A stretch of DNA of 64,000 nucleotides from Pseudocercospora fijiensis CIRAD86 (lineage: Eukaryota > Ascomycota > Dothideomycetes > Mycosphaerellales > Mycosphaerellaceae). The stretch lies in the NCBI RefSeq assembly GCF_000340215.1, contig NW_006921532.1:9997894-10061893 (forward strand), written 5' to 3'. The notes under the pieces were generated by a model that was not told the origin of the DNA, did no database searches, and saw only the letters and a program-made list of their open reading frames with translations. The first letter of the stretch is position 1; every line of letters begins with the position of its first letter. Shown one piece after another: positions 30,001-40,129 of this stretch. The translations under genes and the position numbers were made by a program.

Positions 30001-31440
30001 TTTTAGGATAGTAGTTATTAACTGCTTTAGATTATAGAGCATCCTTAGCTATAAAACATACTTGTTAGCAAGGCGAATTTTATTCTAAAGAAGAGATAGG
30101 AGTATAAGAAAGAAGTTTAGTACAACAGCTGCTGCATTTTTAATAAGTATATTCTATTTTATACTAGTTTCCTCCGCCTAAGCTAGTTAGTTATAAGGTA
30201 TACTTAAGTAAAGCTAGCAGCTAGAAAGCTGCTACTAGTCTTTCTAATCTAAGGCTCTAAATACTTATTAAATACATCGTAGTAGTGCAGTTAGCCCTTT
30301 AGCCCTATAGCAAAGTTATTAAATCCTAGAAGCCAAACTAAACTCTAAAACTTTTGCTTATAGCAAGAGTATATTAGCTCTTAATAACCCTTACTTAGTT
30401 AAATTAAACAAGCTAAAACTCCTATAGCAATAAAAGAAATCCTATATCTAGCTACCTTAAGAGACTCTATGCTGCTAAGTAGCCTATCAACTCCTAACTC
30501 CTAACCTAGCTTAATTACTAGTTGTATTAGAATTATTCTTCTTGTCCTAAGATTCCTTCTACTCCTTTACCTAACGCTTAGCAAAGCGGAGAGCAATAGT
30601 TAAACGGGCTAGCTAAGAACGATAATCCTTATTTAGGTTAAATAGGTATATTAAACTAAGAGTACTAACTTGCATATTTAATGCTAAGCCTTAACTGCCT
30701 TCCTAATTGTATTAAGTCTATATCTAATAGAGGTCTAGAGTTAGATCTCTAATAGACTTATATTTAGTTAACTCCTTAGCTAGCTCTATCTTATATAGGG
30801 TTCTCTTAAGAGGATTAGACCTATTATTGAAGCTATATATCTTCTAATAATTACTATAGGTACAGTTAGTATAGGCACTACTAAAAGCATAGTCCTTGCC
30901 CTCTCCTAAATTTATAGTAATACAGCTATTAAATAGGCCCTTATATAGCTAATTAGTCCTAATCTTCTAGCAGTTCTCGCAAGCATTATTATCCTCCTAG
31001 TAGACAGTACCGAAGCTAAGAGTAGCTATACTAGTTAGGAGGTAGTTGTTGCCTCTATATAAGTTAATACTAAACTATGCTCTATTAAGAACTTCTAAGA
31101 TACTACGATTAATTTAAAAGCGCTAAATATTAGCGCCTTACTCCTCTAAGATAGAATAAGGATTTCTATATATATCAATATTCTATAGGTAGCGCTAAGA
31201 GGTAAGGAGCAGATATAGTACCTTTATTAAGGTATTAAAGTTATTATAAGTTATCTCTCCTTCCTTTAGTAGGTTACTCTTCTTCTATATAATCTTAAAG
31301 CTTATTGTACCCTTTCTATTATTCTTATTAAAGTAGAAGTTACCTAACTTAATTGCCCTAGCAATCTTAGCCTACTTAGTATATATAGGACCCTTTTTTT
31401 AAGTTATATTAGGTCTCCTAGGATCTTAGCTACTAGTACT
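27100..31440 (-). pseudogene. hAT-2 transposase relic
   Basis: Minus-strand reading in order: N-terminal basic block DPRRPN, KKGPIYTK, AKIARAIKLGNFYFNKNNRK near 31300-31430; the core ALNRIYISFNL (W-T-S position follows) and SNSLALTSIVVYFINNTSKI around 28620-28720; IYNKLS then NNATNNNTAL at about 28490-28540; FDPFRRRVRYISYIFNLVTR (R-C-x-x-H-I-x-N-L in relatives) at about 28390-28450; RKRGCIRKLYNIIIYI near 28260-28320; and NTR-stop-NSIFTIILRAI-stop-LESAINQF (D-N-x-T-R-W-N-S in relatives) near 28080-28160. This is the standard fungal hAT layout. Stops and frame breaks make it inactive; the C-terminal dimerisation part towards 27100 is too decayed to read. Confidence 0.87.
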
Positions 31441-32079
31441 ACCTCCTAATCTAGTTAGGAGGACTATTGCTATCTTGCTCTTTCTGCCTTACTCTTTCTT
31501 TCTTACTAAGTCTAAGTTAGTAGAGGAGGGAGGGCAGTAAGGAGCCTATTGCTAGTAGAGAAGGTACTGCTACTAGTATTAGGTATATTAGACTAAGGTT
31601 AGATTAGTATTAGATTAGTATTAGATTGGTATTAGAAGATAGTAGTTGCTAGTTGCTAGTAGTAGTTATAGTATATAGAAGAGAAAGTTAGTAGTTAAAG
31701 AAATAGTTCTTTTTAACTACTAGCCTAGGAGCTTAGGCTATATATAGCTATAGCAATTACAAGCTTTATTATATATACTAGAAGTAAAGGCAAGAAGTAA
31801 AGCTACTAACTAGCATATACTAGAAAATCTAAGGTGTAATTACTAGCAGTTTTGTTAGCTAAAATTACATTAACAAAGCTTGATTTATAGTTAAAAGTTA
31901 CTAAAAAGTAAGGCAGCTACTAGCAGCTACTAGCAGCTAGCAGCTGTAAAAGCATATACTTAACTAAAGCAGAATACTAAATATATATAAAAGAGTTATT
32001 AATAAATCATAAATAGCTATAGCAACTGGCTCCGCTCTAATTAGAGATCAACCTCGGTTAGAGCCGAAGGTACGTACTT

Positions 32080-32230
32080 AGATTGCAATCTAGTTAATTA
32101 ATCTAATCTAGAGAGGCTAGATTGCAATTTAATTCAATCTACTACCTTAGGAAGCAATTTAATCCAATTCAATCTAAGGGTCCTAGCAATCCAATTCAAT
32201 CTAGGGGGTCCTAGATTAATTGAATTAATT
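32080..32230. repeat. Right sub-terminal motif array of hAT-2
   Basis: aattcaatcta, ccaattcaatct and gattgcaat units in the opposite sense to the left array; just inside the right terminal repeat. Confidence 0.7.
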
Positions 32231-32251
32231 GTAGACTATACTATAAAGGAG

Positions 32252-32345
32252 GGAGAGGAAGGTTAGGAAGTTAGGCTAACGCTAAGCGCTAAGCCCTGCC
32301 TAAGGCACTAAGACCCTAGCTTTACTTAGCCGGTTATATGCCTTT
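32252..32345 (-). repeat. Conserved leader of the gag family (copy B, outer part)
   Basis: Reverse complement of 59935-60008, including the gcttagcgcttagcgttag palindrome. The inner continuation lies at 26470-26540 on the far side of hAT-2. Copy B leads into the unidentified relic of 26286-26440 and 16428-15454, not into gag. Confidence 0.75.
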
Positions 32346-33060
32346 TATATGCCCTCTAATATTAGTACGCTCTTGTCCGTCGTAGGCGAAGTTAATAAGG
32401 CTCTTTAGAAGACTGCTTAGACCTCCCTACTACTCGAGGGCTTTACTAAGATTCTTAAAGCGAAGACGGATTATAGTACCGGCTTATTCGAGGTTATAGA
32501 CGATAGGAAAGGCTTACAAAAGATCTATCTCTTAAAGAACGTCGCGCTTAAAGTTGCGCTTACTAATAGACTAGCGCAAGTTGTTTATACTATATAATGC
32601 TAAGAGAGCGGCCGTCTTAGTATTTGTATCGATAACGCGTAGTAGGGTACGAGCGTTCTTAATCTTCTTTTAGGGATCGTCGATCTTAGTTACGATCTAA
32701 AAGCAGTACTTAAGGCTAGTAGTAGAAACTAAGGCGCTATTAGATAGAGCCTCGATTAGACCGAGCGCGGGTTGATTTAGGCTAAGGGGTACCGGTAGCG
32801 CGCTACTACTACTAGTACCTAGCGGGTTAGGGGCGCCGGAAGATATATAGTTAACCGGAGTAGAGATAGGTTAGTAACGAGTTTTGCAAAACGTACTTAT
32901 TATATATTAATAAGGAATAAAGGGGTAAGATAGAGATAGGGGGGTAAGAAGGTTAGTATTCGAGTATAGAAGGAAGAGCTTAGAAGGCTTGCCTTAGGTA
33001 GGGTACGAAGGTAACGTAGTCTATATATCCCGTTCGGGTAAAGCAAACGGATAACGACTA
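32346..33060 (+). pseudogene. Unidentified plus-strand protein relic
   Basis: Reads STLLSVVGEVNKAL, LLLEGFTKILKAKTDYSTGL, FEVIDDRKGLQKIYLLKNV, ALKVALTNRLAQVVYTI, then VLNLLLGIVDLSYDLKAVLK, with TAG/TAA interruptions and a degraded basic C-terminus to about 32900. No domain recognised. It begins right outside the leader boundary, so it belongs to the sequence into which copy B inserted. Confidence 0.4.
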
Positions 33061-33263
33061 TATATAAGTCTTAAAAGCAAAGCTATATACGAGACTTCTT
33101 TATTATTAGGGTAGGCTAAAGTTTACTAATCGGTCTAGCTAATTGCTAGTAGCGACTACGCGCTTCTATTAACCTTTAGCCCTTATAGGTTCTCGTATAC
33201 TTGAAATGTAACTAGTTAGTTCGAGTCCCTAGTAGCAATCTATAGCAATAAGGCTAGCGGAAC
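33061..33263. other. Spacer, nothing recognised
   Basis: RIP-type sequence between the relic above and the LTR-like block; no frame or repeat assigned. Confidence 0.3.
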
Positions 33264-33750
33264 TAATAACACCCCCGGGGTAGTATTAGCTTTTCTCTAG
33301 AGATGCTTAGCAATAAAGAGCAAATCGCCTAGTCCTAGCGCAGCTAATCTGTTATTATATTAGCCTATAGCACTACCGTTAGTAGATATAGCATTACCTT
33401 TTATAGTAGTAAGTACGTAAATATAGTCTATACGTTAACCTTCTACTTGCTTCTAGATACTAAGCTTAATAGCCTAAGGTCCCTATTCTTAGAGGCTATA
33501 GGCCTAGCATATCGTATCTATCTAAGAGCTAGGAAGGGAGAAGGAACCTCTCTTTCTTAGTGTCCTACGTAACTAATACTAATTAGGGTAGGAATAGTCT
33601 TCTCTAGCGGAGTATCTTATTATCGTTAGTACCTAAGGATAGCTACTAGAGACTAGGAAACTAGATAGAAACTCGGCTAAGAAGGCGCGTAATAGTCCTA
33701 GGGGAATCGGGTTTGGCTAGATTCCTAATACTATCCCCGGGGTAATATTA
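33264..33750 (-). repeat. LTR-like block with CCCCGGGG-containing inverted ends
   Basis: Begins taataacacccccggggtag and ends, inverted, ctatccccggggtaatatta, 487 bp in all. LTRs have short inverted ends, and this block lies on the 3' side of the minus-strand Ty3/Gypsy pol relic, so it may be its 3' LTR. No matching 5' LTR is seen near 40 kb, so it could instead be an independent small element. Confidence 0.4.
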
Positions 33751-34080
33751 GGAAGTTATACCTTATATAGTTCTTTCTAAGGAAATAAAAAAGAAATAAA
33801 GTTATAGTAACATTAATCGTAGATAATAAGCAGTAATAAGGGAAGCAATAAGGAAAGAGCAACAATGTAAAGCAAAAACAATAACTAAGAGTATTAATAT
33901 TAGTAGGAATAGATAATAATAGATAATAGGACAGTAAGGACTAAAGCCATAAGATAGTATACCGTATAAATAGCGCAAAGAACAGTTAACTAGTAAGAAG
34001 GGGATTAGGTATAGAAGTAAGAAACATAACGTAGTAGATATAGGGTAGAATAAGCAATTAGTTAGTAGTCTCGGGGTCGT
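33751..34080. other. AT-rich spacer, 3' of the Gypsy pol
   Basis: A-rich on the plus strand with aataagg/aataaag runs; probably 3' untranslated sequence of the Gypsy element. No coding frame. Confidence 0.35.
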
Positions 34081-34399
34081 CTAATACCTATAATTCTAGG
34101 CGGTCTTCGCTAGATTGTTTAGGCTCTTCCTCGGAGTCGGTATTAGATAGCTAGAAGTCTCTCTATATATCCGGTTCGCTATCGGAATTAATATCGGAAA
34201 TACTCTATATATAGTTAATCCGTATATAACCCTCCCTTTGTTCTTAATTTATTCCTAACAGCTTACTAAGACGGATCTAAGGATACGTAAGGTCTTTAGG
34301 TAGAATAGGATCTAGAATAGTAGTAGGATCCTCTTCTCGGTAGGTATCTAAGGTTAGTAGAGGCTTAGTAGAAGCCCTAACTTCCCCTTCTATCGGCAG

Positions 34400-37300
34400 A
34401 GGGCGGATAGGTTATCGTAATTTACCGATCTTCTTTAGGTTTTCCCGAGGGTACGTATATTTCAAGGTATTACTATTAAGTTCCTAAGGGAGATACGTAG
34501 AACCGTCGTAAAGGACCTCCTAGATTCTATAAGGGCCCTTCTATTTAAAGGCTAGTTTATAGGAGTAACTATACTCTAGCTCAGACTAGTAGAGAAGAAC
34601 TATATCGCCGACCTTTAGAGGTTCCTAATTAATAGCATTATAGTTATCGAAATACTACTTAGCCTCTTTACGAAGGCAACGTTACCGAGTAAGACCCTCC
34701 TAAGAAGTCGCAGTTGTTTCCTTAAAAGCTTTCGCTCGTAGGGTAGGGAGATCCGCTCTAGTACGAATAGACCCTTAGTCGTAGACGCCGTACGCATAAT
34801 AGGATAGCTCGATTAGGAGAATAGCGTCCCTTCTAATTGTTAGCTCTACTAGTATAAGTCCGGTCGTATTAACAACTATTATTCGGTCCGCCTAAAGAAG
34901 GGCTAAGACGTAGGTAGAAATAGTAATAGCACTATCCCTACTATTAGTTATCTTAGATAGGGCATTAATAAGAGACTAATAGCCTCGCTTAATAATAGCA
35001 TTAGACTAGGCATAGTATAAGGAGATACGAACATTGTTCGCCCTATATAAAGCAAATAACGGCTAGACTTCCTTAGGTATATTAGTAGTAGCATTATCTA
35101 AGATAATTTCGATAGTAAACCCTATCTATAGAATAGGTTCTTAAATAGGAAGGTAGCGATATCGTAGGTATTAATAGTACCGCAGCCCTTATAGAAAAAT
35201 TATAGGCCTCCGGCTATCGAGAAAGACCCTCTCGAATAATATATAAGCTATTCTTACCGCTAAGATAGACTATATCGCTATACTAACGCTCGCTAACTAA
35301 TTAGGCAGTAGGGATACGCAGTTCTCCTAGTTAGCGATAGCTATTCCTAAAGTTGCACTTAGGATAGCTCTTATAGTAACGAGAGACATTAGCCTATATA
35401 CTATCCTACTAGTATCGCCGACTAAGGACGTCGAAAGTGCCCTCTACCGCCTAGTAGCTAAGTTCCTCGTATACTATATAAAGGATTTCTTATCGTACTA
35501 CTAGATTATTAATAATACGCTAAAGAGGTATATTAATTATAGCTTATCGCTAAAGGATGCGATCCTTAATTAGAAACCTGCAAGATTAGCGAATAATATA
35601 GCGGTACTAGCTCTTTAATAGACTAGGTGCATTCTTTTCTTTATATAGGTTTGAAAGTAGTCGATATAATAGGAGTCGTCTAAGTAGACCCTATTAAGGA
35701 TATTATCCCTGTCTTGTTTATCTGCCTTAGTATTAGCCTAGCTATTACTATCTTAGTCGCTAGTAGTAGGGTCTTCTTCTAGTTAGCCTTCTTCGGCTTA
35801 GTCTTTAGGTCGGTCGTTAGCTTAGTCGTCGGTAGCGGGGCTAGCAATTGCTAGTATAGTATTAATATAGAAGGTAGTAAAGAAGGTACGGGTAATAATA
35901 GTATCGATATCCTCTTCTTCTATTATTTCGGCGATATCTACTTCTATAGTAGGCCTTTACGAGAGGCTATCCGGTCTAGAGTGCTTCTTTCTAGGAATAT
36001 AGAAGACGTCGAAGTTAAATAAGTAGATTTAGGCAACCTACCGAGCTATCGTAGAGTTAGGCAAGTCGGAGGCTATACGGTTAAGCTAATAGACTAGCGT
36101 ATAAGCGTCGACCTCTAGGCGAAAGAACACTCTAAAAAGCTAAGGTCGGAACTTCTTAAGAGCCTTATAGACCCTAAGGCACTCTCTCTTACTAGCATTA
36201 TATCGGGCCTTGATAGGTTTCTATAGACCTAAGTTATACCGTATAGGGTAGCGTAAGGACGGCTTCTTACGGTTATACTATATTAGTATTTCCCTATAGC
36301 CCTGCCCGCTCGAGTCGATAGCTACTACTAGCAAACTAGTACCTTCTAAATAGTTAATAGATATAAGTATAGGCGCGCTAACGAGTGCTTTAGTAACCTT
36401 GTCCTTAGCCGATTAGTATATAGAGGTCTATTCGAACTCAGAATCCTTCTTAAGTAAGGCGTATAAAGGTTTATCTACTAGTATAAAGTTCTCGACCTAG
36501 ATACGGAAGTAGGAGACTACTCTAAGCTAGATTCGGATATCTTTCTAATAGGTAGGGTCTAGCTAGGAAACAATCTTTAGAACCCGTATACTATTAGGAT
36601 AGCGGCCGTTTTTATCGGTTACAAACCCGACAATATTTATTCGCTTATATAGGAGCTAAAGCTTCTCTCTATATACTATTAAGTTAGCTCGCCCTAAGTC
36701 GTAGAGAATACTATTAAGGTTCTAGATATACTCGAGAAAGAACCTCTAGATACTAGGCTCTACTTCTTTATTATCGTACCTAGTCTTAGGGCCTTTAATC
36801 CTAATATCGTCGAGGAATAGTATCGTAGTATAGGAGATATAGGCGGCGAGGACTTAGTTTATTATACGAACGAACTAGGCTACTAAGTTAGTCGCCCCTT
36901 AGGGAAGGGTAGTTTGTCTATATAGCCTAAGAGGAGTCTCGAAACTAGTTAGGTCTCTACTATTAGGGTAGAGGGGAATCTAGTTATAGCCCGAGAATAC
37001 ATTAACTAGTAAGGCTACTATATAGTTAGCGAAGGCTTCGGAGAACCTATTAGTCTCCGAGGGAAGGTTAGTATCTCTAATTGTAACTATATTAAAGTTC
37101 TAAGACGCGTTAATTAGTCGGTACTTCTTAGGTTCCCTAGGAGCCGTCTTCTTCTAGACTAGGAAGTATAGATTATAATACAAAGTATAGGAAGGCTCTA
37201 GAGTGTCTGCCTCTCTACTTTATCGTACTATGTCTTTAACTATGTCTCGTAGGCTTAGGTTTAGCTTAAAACCTAGATAGGCCTAGGGCTTATATTCGAT

Positions 37301-37900
37301 TGTTTAGATCCTCTACGGAGGAGCGCTTAACCTCTAGATTAATTCTGCCTAGGTAAGTAATATCGTATACTAATATAGCTTTACAATTAAACGGAGGCTT
37401 ATATAGTAGGTCCTACCTAAGGTCCGAAAGCTCTATACTAGGTTTAATATTAGCAAGCCTCTCTAGTATTAGCCTTAGCCCCCTAGGAATAGTAGAGAAC
37501 TTTTTAGTAATATATCTCCGGTTATATAGACTATCCCTAAGTAGCAATACGGCTTCTCGGTTAAGGTACTTTTATCGCTAGTTAGGATTCCCGCTAGGGC
37601 TAGACCTATCGGTAATATATATACTACCCTTTATAGGTTTAATCTTATTAGCTATCCTCTTATATAGGATATACGTACTAATCGCTCGTAAAACCGGAGC
37701 CCTCTCTTTTTAACGCTAGGCCCGGAGACTAGTATAACAAAACAGCGTATAAACTTCGTTAGAAGTTTCCTTAAGTCGATACGTATATAGCTAGTAGTCC
37801 TAATCTATAATACTAGCGAAAACGTTAGTTTTATAATAATATCCCGGAGATAGTATTAGACTCGCGCTCTAATTAGTTAGGTCGGTCTCGGGCAGATCGG
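34400..37900 (-). pseudogene. Ty3/Gypsy Pol relic (RT, RNase H, integrase)
   Basis: Minus strand in order. Reverse transcriptase at about 37250-36720: KKTAPREPKKYRLINAS, NFNIVTIRDTNLPSETNRFS, NVFSGYN, SRDLTSFETPLRLYRQTTLP, GATNLVA, and FLDDIRIKGPKTRYDN (the catalytic x-x-D-D survives, 36799-36816). RNase H at about 36460-35960: LYALLKKDSEFE, LVVAIDSSGQGYREIL, NASKRECLRVYKALKKFRP, LEVDAYTLVY, IYLFNFDVFYIPRKKHS. Integrase from about 35490: EILYIVYEELSY then EGTFDVLSRRY and a C-x2-C remnant (SYPKCNF), YSDIVYLSGKNSLYIIREGLSR, ending near 34400 with LAFK-stop-KGPYRI-stop-EVLYDGSTYLP. A complete domain set in the Ty3/Gypsy order, but full of RIP stops and frame breaks. Confidence 0.92.
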
Positions 37901-40060
37901 AGATAGTATCTACCTTTATCGACGTATACGATAGTATTATAATATTATTACCGAGATTAGCGCGCTTAGTAGCCTTTTTGTTAGCATACTCGCTATCGCC
38001 TCGAGTATTCCTCGTCTTAGTATAGAGCCTAGAAACTTGCCTTAGTATACGCTTCGGCGCACTTCTAGATATAACCTATTTAAGCTATACTAATTTCTAG
38101 CGTAGATTGTAGGTCTAATAACCGCGCCCTAACGTTTCCCGAAACCCGCCTTAGTATAGCAAGAATGTCTTCGTAGGTCCTATAGCTAGTATTGCTAATA
38201 TAACTAGTAAAAACAATTCGGTTGCCCTTCTAGTTAGTAATAGTTCCTTCCTAGAAACTATTATTATAGTTACGCTAGACGCCTCGGACTATACGAGACT
38301 ATAGTCGACCTAGTAGGATTAGTATATTTAGGTTAGCGGCAATCTAGAAGGTAAAGGCAAAGTATATACCTAAGGCGTCTACTATAATATTATAGTAGGC
38401 ACCTACTAGTATAACTTCCCTATTTACCCTCTATATACCGAGGGCGATATTTCTATTTATTAGTAGCCTAAGCTATTTAGCAGTGTCCTTAGATATAATA
38501 AGGGACTCTAAACTATTATTAAGCATTGCTAGCATTTACTAACCGTAGCTCCTAATAGTAATATCGATATAGATTCTAGGAACGACGCCGAAGGATCGGG
38601 TAACTGCTAAAAGTTCTATATTATTAGAAATAGAGTTTAGTTCTTTAGGTCGGAGAGGTACTACGCGACTAATTTGTTAGCTAATAAATCGGATAGCGTT
38701 AACTAAAACAGGCTCTAAGGTATCGTTACCCCGGCCTATTTCCTCGACCTCCTTATCGTTAGTATTATCGATATTATCTTAGCTCTAAATAATTACCGAT
38801 CTGTCTACTAACTCTATAGTACCTTAGAATCTAGGGAGAAACTATAGGGAGGAGATATTAATATAGTCCTATCGTCCCTATTTCTATTAGAGGGTAGCGA
38901 GGTCTTTTATAAAGATAGTAATATTAGGGATTCGACTCTAGAATAGGTTAGTAGGCAAGCCGTACGCTAGTAGGTCTCTTATAGACATATTCAACTTAAG
39001 GTCTAGGAACTATAAAGCCTAAAAGAGAGCATTTGCTTTCGTATCGTACGACTTAGTAGGACTAGCGCTATACTTCTTTAGGTACCTATTAAAGCGAAAG
39101 CTCTTCGGATTAGCTAGCTTCTACTTATAGGCCGGTAGATTAGCTAGGCTAGGAGTCCTACTAATTTCGGTAGAACTATCCTCGATATTAACGTCTAGAG
39201 TTTCTAGTATTACTAGAATAGCTAAGCTTCCTATAGATATAGTACTACTAGCTCGGGCGGTACGGTCTTCGGCTATCTAGAGGCTCTAAGTCTTTACGGT
39301 TGATTCTCGCTATTATTTAGCCTTATTAATAGCCTTGTTCTTAAGTACTCTAGTAGGGGCCGCTATACTAGGGCGAGAAGGGTTCTAAGGGCTCTTATTC
39401 TTGCCTAGTGTTTAGGACTAAGACTAGGTTTAGGACCTCGTAGTAGTATAGGCACCTATACTATTATTAGTAACTATATAGATATTAGCGACCTATTCCT
39501 AGTCCTAGGAGACAAAGTTAACCTTTATAGCTTTAGTAGTGCTATGTTTGCTTCGCTCCTTAACTTAGTTTGCCCTAACCCTCTAAGTCTCTCGCTTAGT
39601 AATAGCGGTAAGGGTGCTATTTCTAGCCTCCTCGAACTCGATCTTATTACTATACTTCTTCTCTAGAAGGGCTTTAAGTTAAGGGAGTTTTAGTACTCTA
39701 CGGACCTATTCGAAGTCGATTTTATTGCCGTTATCGGTATAGTAGAATCGGCTATTTACTTATATAACGAGCTTCCTATTAAGAAGCTCTTTCTAGATAG
39801 GGTAGTCCGATTAGATATATTTAAATCCGCCGTATATCTAGCACTTGCTATCTAAGTCGGAATAGATCTTCCGTATAGTAAAGACATTAACTAAAGGGGC
39901 TTTAGGGTATTTAGGGTCGGGGAACTAGTAGATCTATCCTAATTCCTTTAGTATCTTAGCGTTAAGGACCTCCCTAACCCGCTATATTGCTTTCGTATTA
40001 AGATTTACCTAGGCTAGGGATTCTACTAAGTTCGCTACCTCCTATAAATAGTAGGTAAAA
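37901..40060 (-). pseudogene. Probable Ty3/Gypsy gag/protease region, decayed
   Basis: Upstream of the RT on the same strand, where gag and protease belong. The reading is too degraded for motifs to be named: several Ser/Arg/Leu-rich blocks are visible, but I could not place a D-S/T-G protease motif or a zinc knuckle. Assignment rests mainly on position and strand. The 5' LTR is missing; the region abuts family X copy 2 at about 40130. Confidence 0.45.
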
Positions 40061-40129
40061 GTACTAGTAGGTATTCCGCTTATAGCTACTAGGCCGCTTT
40101 ATAATTTAGGAATAGACACCGTAGTAGGT

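Larger units (their letters stand above)
26549..32243 (-). mobile_element. hAT-2: 5.7-kb hAT transposon
   Basis: Ends cagtatagtctataattaat (left) and, inverted, tagtatagtctacaattaat (right), flanked by an 8-bp duplication. Sub-terminal regions on both sides (26560-26730; 32080-32230) contain many caatctaatc / attgcaatc-type motifs in inverted arrangement, a plausible transposase-binding array. A paralogous empty site exists at 60009-60016. Unlike its neighbours the body is almost free of CpG, so its base composition and probably its age or origin differ. Confidence 0.92.

Noticed and set aside
34615..34797. 60-codon minus-strand open frame
   Set aside because: Same strand as the Ty3/Gypsy integrase but in a different frame; the true frame here reads into the integrase C-terminus.
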